Source: Streptomyces scopuliridis RB72
GTDB taxonomy: Bacteria; Actinomycetota; Actinomycetes; Streptomycetales; Streptomycetaceae
DNA: 64,000 nucleotides
Direction of reading: 5' to 3'
NCBI RefSeq assembly: GCF_000718095.1
Contig: NZ_JOEI01000015.1
Coordinates: 1 to 64,000 of the forward strand
Shown here: one piece after another, positions 17,152 to 26,204 of the stretch
Layout of the letters: each line of letters starts with the position of its first letter
How positions within the stretch are numbered: position 1 is the first letter of the stretch
Position numbers and translations under genes: made by a program
The notes under the pieces: generated by a model
Told to the model about the DNA's origin: nothing
Database searches by the model: none
The model's input: only the letters and a program-made list of their open reading frames with translations

Positions 17152-18954
17152 TCAGGACCGGTCGGCCGCCGTCGAGTCGGGGCCGGTCAGTCCGGCCGAC
17201 AGCATGACCGCCCGCAACATCACGGCCTGGATCTCGGCGGGATCGCTCACCTCGTAGCCCGCGCCGCCGGTGGCCCTGGCGATCGTGTCGACCTCGTCGC
17301 GGTCGGCGTCCGGGCCCACCGCGATCGCGATCAGCGGTACCGGGCGGCGGGGGTCCACGACGGTCTTCAGGCGCTTGATCAGTTCGGCGCGTGAGATCGA
17401 GTCGTCGTCCTTGTTGGAGCCGTCGGTGAGGATGACGAGCGCGTTGAACTTGCCGCTCACGTACGTGGCCACCGCTTCCCGGTAGGCGGCCAGCATCGTG
17501 TCGTACAGACCGGTGTCGCCGTCCGGGACGGGCTTGAGCGCGGTGAAGGCGTCCGAGAGCCGGTCCCGGTGGGTGCCGCCGCCCTTCACCGGCTCGCCCA
17601 GCCGGGCCGTCTTCTCCAGCTCGCGGTAGTCCTTGGCGCCGTCCAGCCGGGTGGCGAACTCCCACAGGCCGATCTCGTCCTCGGGGGTGAACCCGGCGAG
17701 AGCCCGGAGGAGCGAGGCTTTCGTGACATCCATCCGGCTCTGGCCGTCGCGGCCGGGTACGGGCGCCGCCATCGAACCCGAGGTGTCCACGACCGTCGTC
17801 AGCCGCGCGCTCTGCACCGTCACCGTCCACAGGCCGAGCGCTCGCTGAAGCGATTCGGAGGACGGCGGTCCCGCGTCGTTCCCGTCGTACGGCTGGGGCG
17901 CGAGGCCGCCCGCCGTACGGACCAGGGTGGGGTCCAGCGCGGTGTCCGCCACCCTGAAACCGTGCTCCTGGAGTGTGCGGTACGCGGCCTCGTCGCCGAG
18001 CAGCGCCATGAACCGCATGGCGGCGCGGCTCTGGTCGGTGGTCAGCTCCGTCTCGTCGACCAGGCTGTACGGGTAGTCGAGTACGGGCGCGCCGTCCGTG
18101 GGATAGAAGAGGTTGAGGTTGGTGGAGCCGCTGCCTTCGGAGTTGTGGGCGAACGCGGCTTGTTCGGAGAGCAGCACCGCCTCATTGCGGCGGGGATTGC
18201 CCTTCTCCGCGCCCGAGTCGTCCTGCGCCAGCGTCTCCAGTACACGCGTGTCGGTGTCGGAGACGCGCTGGGTGAGGAGTTCGGCGGTGGCGGCGGTACG
18301 GGTGTCGCTGTCGGCGCCCTTCTGCCGTGAGGACTCGGCGATGCTGCTGAGCGCGAGCAGTCCCGTGGCACTGCGGGCGGGGTCGGCCGAGCCGAGCAGC
18401 AGCCCGTCCGCGCCGGTCGCGGTCGCGGCCAGTTCGGCCCATGTGTAGCTCTTGCGGGGCCAGCCCAGGGTCCGCGCGGTCGTGGGTACGGTGGCCAGCG
18501 TCACCGGAGAGGTGGCGACCGTACCGGCCGGGGTCAGCGAGATGCCGTCACCCAGTCCCTTGGCGCGCTCCACCCAGACGTCGGAGTCGGGCACCCATAC
18601 CTGGTAGCCGGGTGTCCCGGAGCCGTCGGCGAGCGCGGCGGCGACCTGGTAGTTCTCGCGTGCCTCGACGCGTACGTCGAGACAGTGGCCGTCGGTGGTC
18701 ACCCGGTCCTGACGCGCGCGGTCCGCGATGGCGCGCAGCGCGGGGGCGATATCGGGGGAGGCCGCCAGGTCCAGCCGTACCGGAGCGTCCGCGCAGGGAT
18801 CCGCGAAGGAGAGAAGACCGCTCTGTGCCGCCACCCCCGTCCCCGCCGCCACGGCCAGGACCAGCGCGGTGGCGATGGAGACGGTGCGACGGCGCGGTGA
18901 ACGGGCCCTGCCCGTGCCGGTCGCCTTCGCGTCGGGCATGCTGTGACGTCCCAT
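17152..18954 (-). CDS. exported substrate-binding / von Willebrand A domain protein
   Basis: 600 residues. A basic N-terminus with a membrane or signal segment (about 24-45) leads to an extracellular solute-binding-like region (about 55-370) and a von Willebrand A domain (about 380-590) with an intact metal-ion-dependent adhesion motif, DTSGSM near 388. Proteins of this build are common in actinomycetes and related to CoxE/chaperone-like VWA proteins. It probably stays tethered outside the membrane; the ligand is unknown. AAGGAGGGG lies upstream of the ATG at 18954; a second ATG five codons in is possible. Confidence 0.78.
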   Translation of the reverse strand: MGRHSMPDAKATGTGRARSPRRRTVSIATALVLAVAAGTGVAAQSGLLSFADPCADAPVRLDLAASPDIAPALRAIADRARQDRVTTDGHCLDVRVEARENYQVAAALADGSGTPGYQVWVPDSDVWVERAKGLGDGISLTPAGTVATSPVTLATVPTTARTLGWPRKSYTWAELAATATGADGLLLGSADPARSATGLLALSSIAESSRQKGADSDTRTAATAELLTQRVSDTDTRVLETLAQDDSGAEKGNPRRNEAVLLSEQAAFAHNSEGSGSTNLNLFYPTDGAPVLDYPYSLVDETELTTDQSRAAMRFMALLGDEAAYRTLQEHGFRVADTALDPTLVRTAGGLAPQPYDGNDAGPPSSESLQRALGLWTVTVQSARLTTVVDTSGSMAAPVPGRDGQSRMDVTKASLLRALAGFTPEDEIGLWEFATRLDGAKDYRELEKTARLGEPVKGGGTHRDRLSDAFTALKPVPDGDTGLYDTMLAAYREAVATYVSGKFNALVILTDGSNKDDDSISRAELIKRLKTVVDPRRPVPLIAIAVGPDADRDEVDTIARATGGAGYEVSDPAEIQAVMLRAVMLSAGLTGPDSTAADRS

Positions 18955-19136
18955 GACGGTGGCGCCCCTCCTTCATGAAGGGTGTACAAGGGCTGGAAGA
19001 GTGGACGAGAACGAGCCTCGCCACGCGAACGGCGAATTGCTCCCCCGGCCTGTCGCGCGCGATCTTCGTACCTGCATTCGAGACCCTAGCGGCACCGCGT
19101 GAGGCATGAGGCGGGAATACTCAACTGGAGGCAGGT

Positions 19137-19937
19137 GTGCAGGCGGAGGCGGGCCAGGAGGACGGTTTCCATCCCCGGGAGGCCATCTCACGCGGGACGT
19201 TGCGGTCCGAGACCGTACTCGTCCTGGCGCTCTCGCTCGGCGCGAGCGGAGTGTCCGCGCTGATCAGCTTTATCGGCTCGCTGACCAGACCGGAGGCGCT
19301 GGGCGACCAGGCGGCGAGGCTCAACACGTCGGCCGCGCCCGGCCGGCCCTGGCTCGATCTCACCTGGCAGCTCTTCGGGATCTGTACGGCGCTGGTACCG
19401 GTCCTGCTGGTCGCGCATCTGCTGACCCGGGAGGGCAGCGGGCTGCGCGACATCGGCTTCGACGGGCGGCGGCCCTGGCCGGACCTGGGCCGCGGCACGC
19501 TGATCGCGGCCGGTATCGGGAGCGCCGGGCTCGCGTTCTATCTGGTGATGCAGGCGGCGGGCTTCAATCTGACGGTGGAGCCGGAATCGCTGCCCGATGT
19601 GTGGTGGAAGTTTCCGGTGCTGATCCTCTCCGCGGCGCAGAACTCCGTGCTGGAGGAGGTCATCGTCGTCGGCTATCTGCTGCGCAGGCTCGGACAGCTG
19701 GGGTGGTCGCCGATGGCCGCGCTGGTGGCGAGCTCGGTGCTGCGCGGCTCGTACCACCTGTACCAGGGGATCGGCGGCTTCATCGGCAACATGGTGATGG
19801 GCGTCGTGTTCGTGCTGCTGTACCGGCGCTGGGGTCGCGTCGGGCCGCTGGTGGTGGCCCACACACTGCTCGACATCGGGGCGTTCGTCGGGTACGCGCT
19901 GCTGGCCGGGAAGGTGGACTGGCTGCCCACGGTGTAG
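19137..19937 (+). CDS. CPBP-family intramembrane protease homologue
   Basis: 266 residues with about seven membrane segments. The CPBP (CaaX protease and bacteriocin-processing) motifs are recognisable: the paired glutamates in LEEVIVVGYL and the histidine in SYHLYQG, plus AHTLLD near the end. The usual arginine of the EExxxR motif is replaced by glycine, and the FxxxH phenylalanine is also changed. Glutamates and histidines needed for zinc binding remain, so activity is possible. GGAGG precedes GTG 19137. Confidence 0.8.
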   Translation: MQAEAGQEDGFHPREAISRGTLRSETVLVLALSLGASGVSALISFIGSLTRPEALGDQAARLNTSAAPGRPWLDLTWQLFGICTALVPVLLVAHLLTREGSGLRDIGFDGRRPWPDLGRGTLIAAGIGSAGLAFYLVMQAAGFNLTVEPESLPDVWWKFPVLILSAAQNSVLEEVIVVGYLLRRLGQLGWSPMAALVASSVLRGSYHLYQGIGGFIGNMVMGVVFVLLYRRWGRVGPLVVAHTLLDIGAFVGYALLAGKVDWLPTV

Positions 19938-20018
19938 CTCCGCGCTGGGCGACGGGGTGGCGAGGGGGCGTGCGGGATGTCCGGCGTACGGGGTGGCCGT
20001 ACGTCCCCTCGGCCGTGG

Positions 20019-20840
20019 TCACGGGGAGCTGAGCAGCTCGCCGTCGATGACCGTCACCGCACGGCCGGTGAGCAGGGTGCGGTCGCCGCGCAGTGAGGTG
20101 TGGACGAGGCCGGTACGGGCGGAGACCTGGAGGCCGGTCAGTTCGGTACGGCCCAGTCGCGCGGACCAGAACGGGGCGAGCGCCGTGTGGGCGCTGCCGG
20201 TCACCGGGTCCTCGTCGATCCCGACACCGGGGAAGAAGCCGCGGGAGACGAAGTCGTAACCCCGGCCCGGGTCCTCGGCGGCGGCGGTGGCGATGATGCC
20301 GCGCCGGGAGAGACCGGCGAGCGCGGCGTGGTCGGGGGTGAGCGCGCGTACGGCCGGCTCGTCGGCCAGTTCGACCAGCAGATCGCCGATCCGCTCCGAG
20401 GTGTCGTGGACCGCGACCGGCTCGGCGCCCAGCGCGGACGCGAGCCCGTCCGGGACTGGTACGGGTGTCAGCGAGGACGTCGGGAAGTCCAGGGTGAGCG
20501 AGCCGTCCTCATGCGCGAGGGCGCCGAGGATCCCGGAGCGCGTGGCGAAGCGCAGGGCGCCGCTCGCGCGTCCGGTGGAGCGCAGCACATGCGCGGTGGC
20601 GAGCGTGGCGTGGCCGCACAGATCCACTTCGGTGGCCGGGGTGAACCAGCGCAGCGCCCAGTCGGCGTCGCCACCGGGCGGCAGGGGATGGGCGTAGGCC
20701 GTCTCCGACAGGTTGACCTCGGCGGCGACCCGCTGGAGCCAGCCGTCGTCGGGGAAGCCGGTGGAGTCCAGGAGCAGCACCCCGGCGGGGTTTCCCGTGA
20801 AGGGGCGGTCGGCGAAGGCGTCGACGATTCGAATACGCAT
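20019..20840 (-). CDS. PhzF-family isomerase
   Basis: 273 residues, beginning MRIRIVDAFADRPFTGNPAG, the usual start of PhzF proteins. The general acid/base glutamate is E46 in NLSETAY. The DLCGHATLA segment and the C-terminal DPVTGSAHTAL segment are conserved. Such enzymes isomerise small acids, as in phenazine formation, but no phenazine genes are nearby, so the substrate is unknown. The ATG at 20840 is chosen over one 15 codons upstream because it begins the conserved fold. Confidence 0.87.
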   Translation of the reverse strand: MRIRIVDAFADRPFTGNPAGVLLLDSTGFPDDGWLQRVAAEVNLSETAYAHPLPPGGDADWALRWFTPATEVDLCGHATLATAHVLRSTGRASGALRFATRSGILGALAHEDGSLTLDFPTSSLTPVPVPDGLASALGAEPVAVHDTSERIGDLLVELADEPAVRALTPDHAALAGLSRRGIIATAAAEDPGRGYDFVSRGFFPGVGIDEDPVTGSAHTALAPFWSARLGRTELTGLQVSARTGLVHTSLRGDRTLLTGRAVTVIDGELLSSP

Positions 20841-20901
20841 GGGTGCAGCGTAGAAGGCGCGGAAAGCCGCAGGCCAAGGCGCCATTCGGGCCGGTGTCGG
20901 C

Positions 20902-21504
20902 TCAGAGTCCGAAGGCGCCGCCTTCGATGAGGATGAGCAGGCCGATGGCGATCAGGACCACGGGCAGCAGGATGTGGCCCCAGCGGGCGAGGGCCTTGGC
21001 GATGACCGGGCGCGTGGCGAAGAACTTGCCCGCGAAGCACCAGACAGCGACCAGGACGAGGAAGACCACGGCGTAGACGCTCATCCCGCCGACGCCGGCG
21101 GTGGCGAACACGGGGACGTAGACGCCGATGTTGTCCCCGCCGTTGGCGAAGGTCACCGCGGCGACCTCCAGGATGTTCGGCCCGCCCTCCCTGGCCCCGG
21201 CTTCGTCGTTCTCCCCGCCGTCGCGGTGGTTCTTCCACGTCTGCCAGGCGGCTTTGAGGCCGAGGGCGAGCGGGAGCAGACCGAGGTAGGGGATGGCCGA
21301 TTCGGGCAGGAACGTGGCGCCGAACGCGGCGGCCACGGCCACAGCAAGGATCGCCGCGAAACCGAGGTACTGACCGAGCACGATCTTGCGGGTGGAGCCG
21401 CGGTGTCCGGCGCCCTGCGCGAAGAACAGCGCCAAGATCAGGATGTCGTCGATGTTGGTGACGGCGAACAACCCGGCCGCCTGCCCGATAACGCCCAGGT
21501 TCAC
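20902..21504 (-). CDS. CadD-family cadmium/cation transporter
   Basis: A 200-residue membrane protein with six probable helices. ITNIDDILILALFF-type sequence (here VTNIDDILILALFF) and FANGGDNIGVYVPVF are hallmarks of the CadD cadmium resistance family in the LysE superfamily. GTG 21504 (MNLGVIGQAAG) fits the family; longer upstream frames run into the transposon end. The protein probably exports a divalent cation. It is the last core gene before the mobile region; its promoter would lie between it and element A at 21575. Confidence 0.82.
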   Translation of the reverse strand: MNLGVIGQAAGLFAVTNIDDILILALFFAQGAGHRGSTRKIVLGQYLGFAAILAVAVAAAFGATFLPESAIPYLGLLPLALGLKAAWQTWKNHRDGGENDEAGAREGGPNILEVAAVTFANGGDNIGVYVPVFATAGVGGMSVYAVVFLVLVAVWCFAGKFFATRPVIAKALARWGHILLPVVLIAIGLLILIEGGAFGL

Positions 21505-21574
21505 GAACCGGCCCCCACTACTCGTATGACACGACTGGATGACCCTACTCGGGCCCACATGAGGAGCCGTGGCC

Positions 21575-21616
21575 GGTGACCTGTGCCAGTGATCGCTGAT
21601 CGATTGCCACTGAAGG
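21575..21616 (+). repeat. left terminal inverted repeat of element A
   Basis: It matches the reverse complement of 26205-26246 at 35 of 42 bases. The shared blocks are GGTGACCTGTG, CAGTG and TGATCGATTGCCA. Further TGTGCCA and GGTTGATCA motifs just inside may be extra transposase sites. Confidence 0.82.
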
Positions 21617-21633
21617 ATGATCAGCGCTAGTTT

Positions 21634-22067
21634 GTGCCACCGCAGGTTGATCATTCGGTGTACAGGTACGCGGGGGACGTGGTGGGGGCACCTGTCGGTG
21701 TGTTCGAAGAGGCTGCCCTTGAGGCTTTTGACCTGGCCTTTTCCGTCAACGGCACGCTCGTGCGCCGGTCGCTGGGGTCCAGCTGGGATACGCCGTTTGA
21801 GGCTGTGGACCCGGTGCGAGAGTTCAGCTGGCGCAAGGACGGTCACGGGTTCGCGGGCTGGTACTACTCGTCGACGATGCGGGATCACGTGGGCTACGAG
21901 TCGTGGCTGGAGCGGGACCGGCTGATCCTGCTGGACCGTGATCCGCACGTGGTCGCGATCGCCTCACAGCCGTTCTGGCTGCACTGGCACGACGGCACAC
22001 GCAGGCGTCGGCACGCTCCTACTTCGTCCGGCTGTCCGACGGCGGCGCCCGCATCGTTGACTGCAAC
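21634..22067 (+). pseudogene. TnsA-like transposase endonuclease, broken
   Basis: The frame from GTG 21634 gives a recognisable TnsA-like protein: GWYYSSTMRDHVGYESWLERD with the catalytic-type glutamate, then DPHVVAIASQPFWLHW. After HAP the frame fails: the expected HAPDYF reads on only if four bases were lost near 22019; YFVRLSDGGARIVDCN then follows in another frame to 22067. There the sequence joins a fragment of an unrelated gene. The protein is only distantly related to the TnsA of element B, so A and B are different transposon lineages. Confidence 0.8.
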
Positions 22068-22307
22068 CAACGGGACTCCTTGCTCCAGGCACGCACGAAC
22101 CACGGTCCGGACCTCGTCGGTGCTCTTGGCGCGCACGACGGCCACCGCTCGGCCAACAGGCGCCCACACCGCCTGGTCGTGGGAGAGACCGGCGACGATG
22201 TCCGGATCAGTCACCACCCGGCCAGCGGGCAGCCGTCGCCTGAGTACTTCGGCGATACCCACGGCAGGGGGCGTCGTGCTGACGAAGTCCCGCTCGGCCA
22301 CCCGCAC
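22065..22307 (-). pseudogene. FAD-linked oxidase, N-terminal fragment
   Basis: Starting at GTG 22307, about 80 codons match the N-terminus of FAD-binding oxidases of the glycolate-oxidase type (LPAGRVVTDPDIVAGLSHDQ, then EVRTVVRACLEQGVPLV). The homology stops at about 22065, exactly where the tnsA fragment on the other strand stops, before the glycine-rich FAD loop. The rest of the gene is missing, so it cannot make an enzyme. The junction shows a deletion or insertion inside element A. Confidence 0.75.
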
Positions 22308-22592
22308 ACCTCCAGAGAAGTTGACTCAAATACGAATGCAACATAGATGGCACCACGCCGCCGGGCAGCCGGTTCATGGACGATATGCACGAAAGACCGA
22401 TGGAAGTCTTGGGGCGCCTCTTGCTCCGTTCCGTTCCTCCCTCTGGGTGGCGCGCTTCCCGGCGCGACCGGCTCGGGCTCGAAACGCGTACCGGTCGGGT
22501 GCGGCGAGTGGTGCCAGGCACTCGGGGCGGCGGCACTGGCCAGGAGCGCCGCCGCCCAGCGCGGCGGTCAGGCAGAGCCGCGGCGTCCATGC
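22308..22592. other. 285-base region without a recognisable gene
   Basis: Between the oxidase fragment and the esterase stop nothing gives a convincing protein on either strand. The first ~60 bases are relatively AT-rich and may keep the old promoter of the oxidase gene. The remainder may be gene debris. Confidence 0.5.
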
Positions 22593-23447
22593 TTACTGGG
22601 CACGGCAGGTCCTGAGGTAGCTGAGGAACGATGCCTGCAGCCCAGTCACGTGCGTTTCGTGCATGAGTGCGCTGGTGACGGATCCGCTGCGTGAGGTGAG
22701 GCGGTGAAGGAACGTGGCCGCGTTCTTCGCGAGATTCTGGTAGACCGCCATGTCTCCGAGCATCTCTCGGTCGTTGAAGGTCACGTGAAGCTTGGTAGCA
22801 GGCAGGGTGTCACCCATTGCTTGAAGACGAGCGAAGACCTGACTGTCTGCATTGACAATGCCGGGGCTGCCCGCACCGATGCTCTCGAAGAAGGTGCTTT
22901 TGGTGAGCCAGGCGTAGAGACTGAAGAGCCCGCCGTAGGAATAGCCGAAGAGGCCGTGACCGCTCGGGGCTGTGCCGTAGTCGCGTTCGATCCGCGGGTG
23001 TAGGTCGTCGGTAAGGAAGTTCAGGAACATATCCCCGCGGCTGTCGCTCAACTCAGCGAGGTAGGCGTCGGCTTGCTCGCGAGTCATTGTGCCCGCTTCG
23101 ACCCCCATCTCCACCGCATCGATGTACTCCTTCGCGATGGGTTCGCCGGGGGGCACGAGGTCGCGGTTGCGCAACCGCTCCCAGTGCTCTGCTTCCTCGC
23201 CTGCGTAACCCACGCTGACTTGGACGTAGGGCTGAATCGACTGCATGGGGTCCAACTGCGTGACGATGAGTGGGGCGGTCATGCCCACGGCCCAGTTGCC
23301 GTCGAGCACGTACACGACAGGCGCTTGCGCCGCGGCAGGGTCGTAGCGCGGTGGCGTGGTGACCCAGACGCCGTAGTCGTGCCCACCGCTGGAGCGCATC
23401 TCGAAGTAGTCGGTGTGGGCGAGGCAGCCCTGCCACATGGTGCTCAT
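22593..23447 (-). CDS. alpha/beta-hydrolase esterase (BesA/Esterase D-like)
   Basis: 284 residues. PVVYVLDGNWAVG near the N-terminus, the nucleophile motif GYSYGG near 175 and a late histidine (MHETHVTG) fit the putative-esterase family that includes BesA and IroE siderophore esterases and S-formylglutathione hydrolase. The substrate is unknown; no siderophore genes are near. ATG 23447 overlaps the stop of the amidohydrolase gene upstream (ATGA), so the two form an operon. It is apparently intact, unlike most of element A. Confidence 0.75.
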   Translation of the reverse strand: MSTMWQGCLAHTDYFEMRSSGGHDYGVWVTTPPRYDPAAAQAPVVYVLDGNWAVGMTAPLIVTQLDPMQSIQPYVQVSVGYAGEEAEHWERLRNRDLVPPGEPIAKEYIDAVEMGVEAGTMTREQADAYLAELSDSRGDMFLNFLTDDLHPRIERDYGTAPSGHGLFGYSYGGLFSLYAWLTKSTFFESIGAGSPGIVNADSQVFARLQAMGDTLPATKLHVTFNDREMLGDMAVYQNLAKNAATFLHRLTSRSGSVTSALMHETHVTGLQASFLSYLRTCRAQ

Positions 23448-24010
23448 CTGAGGTCCTTTACGATTTGGCCAGCCTGGATTACGAGGACGGCGTTGGTGGG
23501 GTCGGAGAACAGTTCTGGGTCTTCCGAGAGGGCGCACAGGCCCGCGAGGTGGTGGCTGCTCCACAGCTCGGTGGGTTCCCATTCGGCTCCGTAGTAGCCG
23601 TGCCCGCCGATCTGGCACTGAACAGGTCCGCACGACAGGACGCGCGGCCCTCTGACCTTGCCCTTCGCGATCGCGGTGACGACACCGCCGTCGATCCCGC
23701 CGGTGTCGCGAACGGTGGTGAAGCCGGCGTCGAGCGTCGCGCCGGCCGTGGCGAAGATGTCCGCCGCGATCTCGGCGGCGCTTATCTGAAACGAGAAGTG
23801 CGGCTGGATCGGGCTCGACAGGCCCAGGTGGACGTGAGCGTCGATCAGGCCGGGCGTCATCGTCAATCCCTCGGCATCGAGACGCTCGCCGTGCGCGCTG
23901 GAGGCACCGAGTTGGGTGATGCGGCCGTTCTCGATAGTGATGTCGAGGTTGCTGGGATCGCGCCCCGATCCGTCGATGACCGCCGCGCCGACTACATGAG
24001 CAGGTCCCAT
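23444..24010 (-). pseudogene. amidohydrolase with large internal deletion
   Basis: 188 codons where relatives have about 400. The N-terminal part includes the metal-binding DAHVHLGL near residue 55 and TTVRDTGG. After SSHHLAGLCAL the sequence jumps to the very C-terminal end of the family, EDPELFSDPTNAVLVIQAG. The remaining metal ligands of the barrel (lysine, histidines, aspartate) are gone. The reading frame survives the deletion, so a short product may still be made and translation of the coupled esterase preserved. GGAGGA precedes ATG 24010. Confidence 0.75.
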
Positions 24011-24096
24011 CGTCGATCCTCCGCCGTTGCGAGCTGACTGCGACCATGTGCGAAGCAACACGGAACCGCCAACCCTTCTTTTCCAATGGATAAACT

Positions 24097-24699
24097 GTGG
24101 GAGTGATCCTGTCAACCTCGGAACGCAAGGGCAGCGCGCGCGAGCGACTCCTGGCACGGCTTCTCGACGCCTTCGGCGAGGCCCTTCCCCCGCCGGAGAT
24201 GTCGCTCCGTGAGATCGCCGCCCGGATCGAGACCAGCCACGCCCTGTTGCGATACCACTTCGGGTCACTCTCGGGCGTCTTGGCCGCCATGCTCAAGGCG
24301 CAGCGATCCCGTGACAACGAGGCACTTTTGGAGGCCGCCCAGCAGGGCACCTTCGACGATTTCGTTGTGGCGATCTGGCGTACTTACACCCGGCCAGAAC
24401 AGCTGTCGCGTGCCCGCGGCTTCTTCTACGTCGTCGGACTGGCCGCGTACGGCCCCGAGGACTTCCGTGAGTTCGTAGAGTCGATCGGCGACCTGACCGT
24501 GATGCTGTCCTCACTCGCGGAACGCGAAGGGCTCGACACCAAGGAAGCGCGGGATGTGGCCACCGTCACCATTGCCGCGATTCGCGGCCTCCTCTTGCAG
24601 GAAGTTCTGACTCCCGGAACCCGCCCGGAGGACGCGGTCGCCTTGATCCTGCGCATGCGAGAGGGCCGATCCGTTCCACGATCACGTCCGGAGCGTTAA
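24097..24699 (+). CDS. TetR-family regulator
   Basis: 200 residues with an N-terminal TetR helix-turn-helix (MSLREIAARIETSHALLRYHF, residues about 35-55) and a helical ligand domain. It is divergent from the amidohydrolase-esterase operon, with 86 bp between, and probably represses it. A short palindrome TCCAATGGA (about 24083-24091) lies in this gap but is too short to be sure of. GTG 24097 or GTG 24103 could start it. Confidence 0.82.
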   Translation: MGVILSTSERKGSARERLLARLLDAFGEALPPPEMSLREIAARIETSHALLRYHFGSLSGVLAAMLKAQRSRDNEALLEAAQQGTFDDFVVAIWRTYTRPEQLSRARGFFYVVGLAAYGPEDFREFVESIGDLTVMLSSLAEREGLDTKEARDVATVTIAAIRGLLLQEVLTPGTRPEDAVALILRMREGRSVPRSRPER

Positions 24700-24862
24700 G
24701 CAGTCCCCCGGCTCTTGCCGCCGCCTCGCCTGATCCTCGAACCCTGCCTGCGGACGCGCTGACAAGCAGCATCGGCCATTGGTTGCTTCACCTTTCCACG
24801 TGCTAACCGAATGTTCGGTTTGCACGAAGGGAGGGCTGCTCGTCATAGCTGCAGGGGGCAGT

Positions 24863-25040
24863 GTGTGCGACGAGGACCGTGCTTCGCGACTGCTCGGAAT
24901 TGACATGCTGGACATGGGTAAGGCCAGCGCGCAGCTGCACATGACCACGACGGCGCGCATGATCAACAACCCTGGGATGGCGCACGGTGGCTCCATCTCC
25001 CCGCTGGCAGAGTCGGTTCGCTCACGCCTGGAACAGCCCA
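24863..25040 (+). pseudogene. PaaI-type thioesterase, frameshifted fragment
   Basis: CDEDRASRLLGIDMLDMGKA and MINNPGMAHGG match the N-terminal half of PaaI hotdog thioesterases, including the HGG of the active-site helix. The expected continuation (FAHAWNSP) is found in the next frame from about 25017, so there is a frameshift after HGG. Homology then ends and zinc-motif coding sequence begins. The remainder of the thioesterase is absent. Confidence 0.65.
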
Positions 25041-25493
25041 ACACCGACACCCCCGGGGACATGCGAAGTCTGCGGGCACCCGCTGCCTCCCGGGCACGGA
25101 CAGTCACGACGGCGCACGTGTTCAGCCAGATGCCGTCAGCGGGCCTACCGGTCATCCGGAGAGCAACGTGCGGCGACAACCCCATGCCCCGTCCCGTTGC
25201 CGGGACCTGCGGCTCCACCCAAATCGGTCGGGGTGAGGGCTGACGCCCTCGCCCCGACCTGCAACGAATCCCTTGAATCACCGCGCTGCCCAGTCTGTTC
25301 AGGCCCTATGCCAGAAGGAAGTCGTAGGTCACAGCGCCGGACATGCTCTCAGCGCTGTCGCCAGAAGGCATATCGGCGACGGAAGATGACGCTGTCCTGT
25401 CCCGAAGGAGAACGTAGGGAAGGCAGAACGGCGGTTAAAGATCGTGAGGCCTATCGGCGGCAGCAGCCATGGAGCGTCACGGACTCCACGTAA
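24987..25493 (+). CDS. possible protein with two CxxC-CRQxAYR zinc motifs
   Basis: A 168-codon frame containing two copies of one motif: CEVCGHPLPPG-x-SRRRTCSARCRQRAYR near residue 26 and CPVCSGPMPEG-x-SQRRTCSQRCRQKAYRR near 105. Each has the C-x2-C ... C-x3-C spacing of a small zinc ribbon seen in short actinomycete proteins. The first ~20 codons are leftover thioesterase sequence, so the real start is unknown and the gene may be a fusion product of decay. The function is unknown; nucleic-acid binding is a guess from the basic zinc fold. Confidence 0.45.
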   Translation: MAPSPRWQSRFAHAWNSPTPTPPGTCEVCGHPLPPGHGQSRRRTCSARCRQRAYRSSGEQRAATTPCPVPLPGPAAPPKSVGVRADALAPTCNESLESPRCPVCSGPMPEGSRRSQRRTCSQRCRQKAYRRRKMTLSCPEGERREGRTAVKDREAYRRQQPWSVTDST

Positions 25494-25525
25494 GTCTCCG
25501 AAGCTCGATCGCCGGTTACCGAAAG

Positions 25526-26089
25526 TCATATTCGGTGCGGTCCGGCTCCGTCCTGCCAGCGGTAGAGGTCGCGCAGCAGGGAGATCTCGGCGCCATGATG
25601 GATCAGCTCCCTGTTGACGTGCAGGACCCTGTTCTCCATGGGAAACCGCTCGGGACCCACCGTGGGCGGATTGTCCAGGTCAGCGTCCGAGAGCTCGCGG
25701 ACCCCCGCGTTCCATCTCCCATACATCTCATCGAGCTGTTTCAGCGCCTCGTCAGCGGTCCCCGCGTAGGCGAATGTCTGGGAGTCGACGTCCTGGCCGC
25801 CGAAGTACCATCCGACCCGATAGCCCAGGCACGAGACGATGATGTGCGCCAGCCGCCAGGCAATCGTGGTCACCGGTGCCGGCGCCGGGGCAGGGGACGC
25901 GGAGTCCATCGTCCATTCCCCCGAGCCTTCCAACATCGGTGCGGCCGACGTGCCACGTGGGCGGATGCTCCAGCAGCCGCGCACCGGCTCCCAGAAGTAC
26001 TCCTCGTCAGTAAGACCGTCCAGCCGTGGCCGCAGGTTCTTGCGCCAGCACCAATCCAACTGCTCCGCGAGCCGCTCGCTTCTTGTCAT
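25526..26089 (-). CDS. DinB-superfamily four-helix protein
   Basis: 187 residues fitting the DinB/DUF664-like four-helix bundle, a fold of mycothiol-dependent and other thiol transferases. A histidine in the WRLAHII segment and the paired histidines in NRELIHHGAEISLLRDLY are likely metal ligands. It is unrelated to DNA polymerase IV despite the family name. It ends close to the right end of element A. No partner gene suggests a substrate. Confidence 0.75.
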   Translation of the reverse strand: MTRSERLAEQLDWCWRKNLRPRLDGLTDEEYFWEPVRGCWSIRPRGTSAAPMLEGSGEWTMDSASPAPAPAPVTTIAWRLAHIIVSCLGYRVGWYFGGQDVDSQTFAYAGTADEALKQLDEMYGRWNAGVRELSDADLDNPPTVGPERFPMENRVLHVNRELIHHGAEISLLRDLYRWQDGAGPHRI

Positions 26090-26204
26090 CGCCGCACACT
26101 ACAGACCCGTCGAGCAGAGTGATCGTCGCCGTCTGCGGTCATCCTCCACTGTCACAAACCCCACAGACAGTCATCCCTAAATGGCACAGAAGTCAATCGA
26201 TCGG

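Noticed and set aside
20019..21504. PhzF plus CadD-like transporter as a biosynthetic or resistance cluster
   Set aside because: No other pathway gene is nearby and the two genes have different starts; adjacency alone is not evidence.
25526..26089. SOS-response gene because of the DinB family name
   Set aside because: The DinB superfamily of four-helix proteins is unrelated to the polymerase encoded by dinB; no LexA box was seen.
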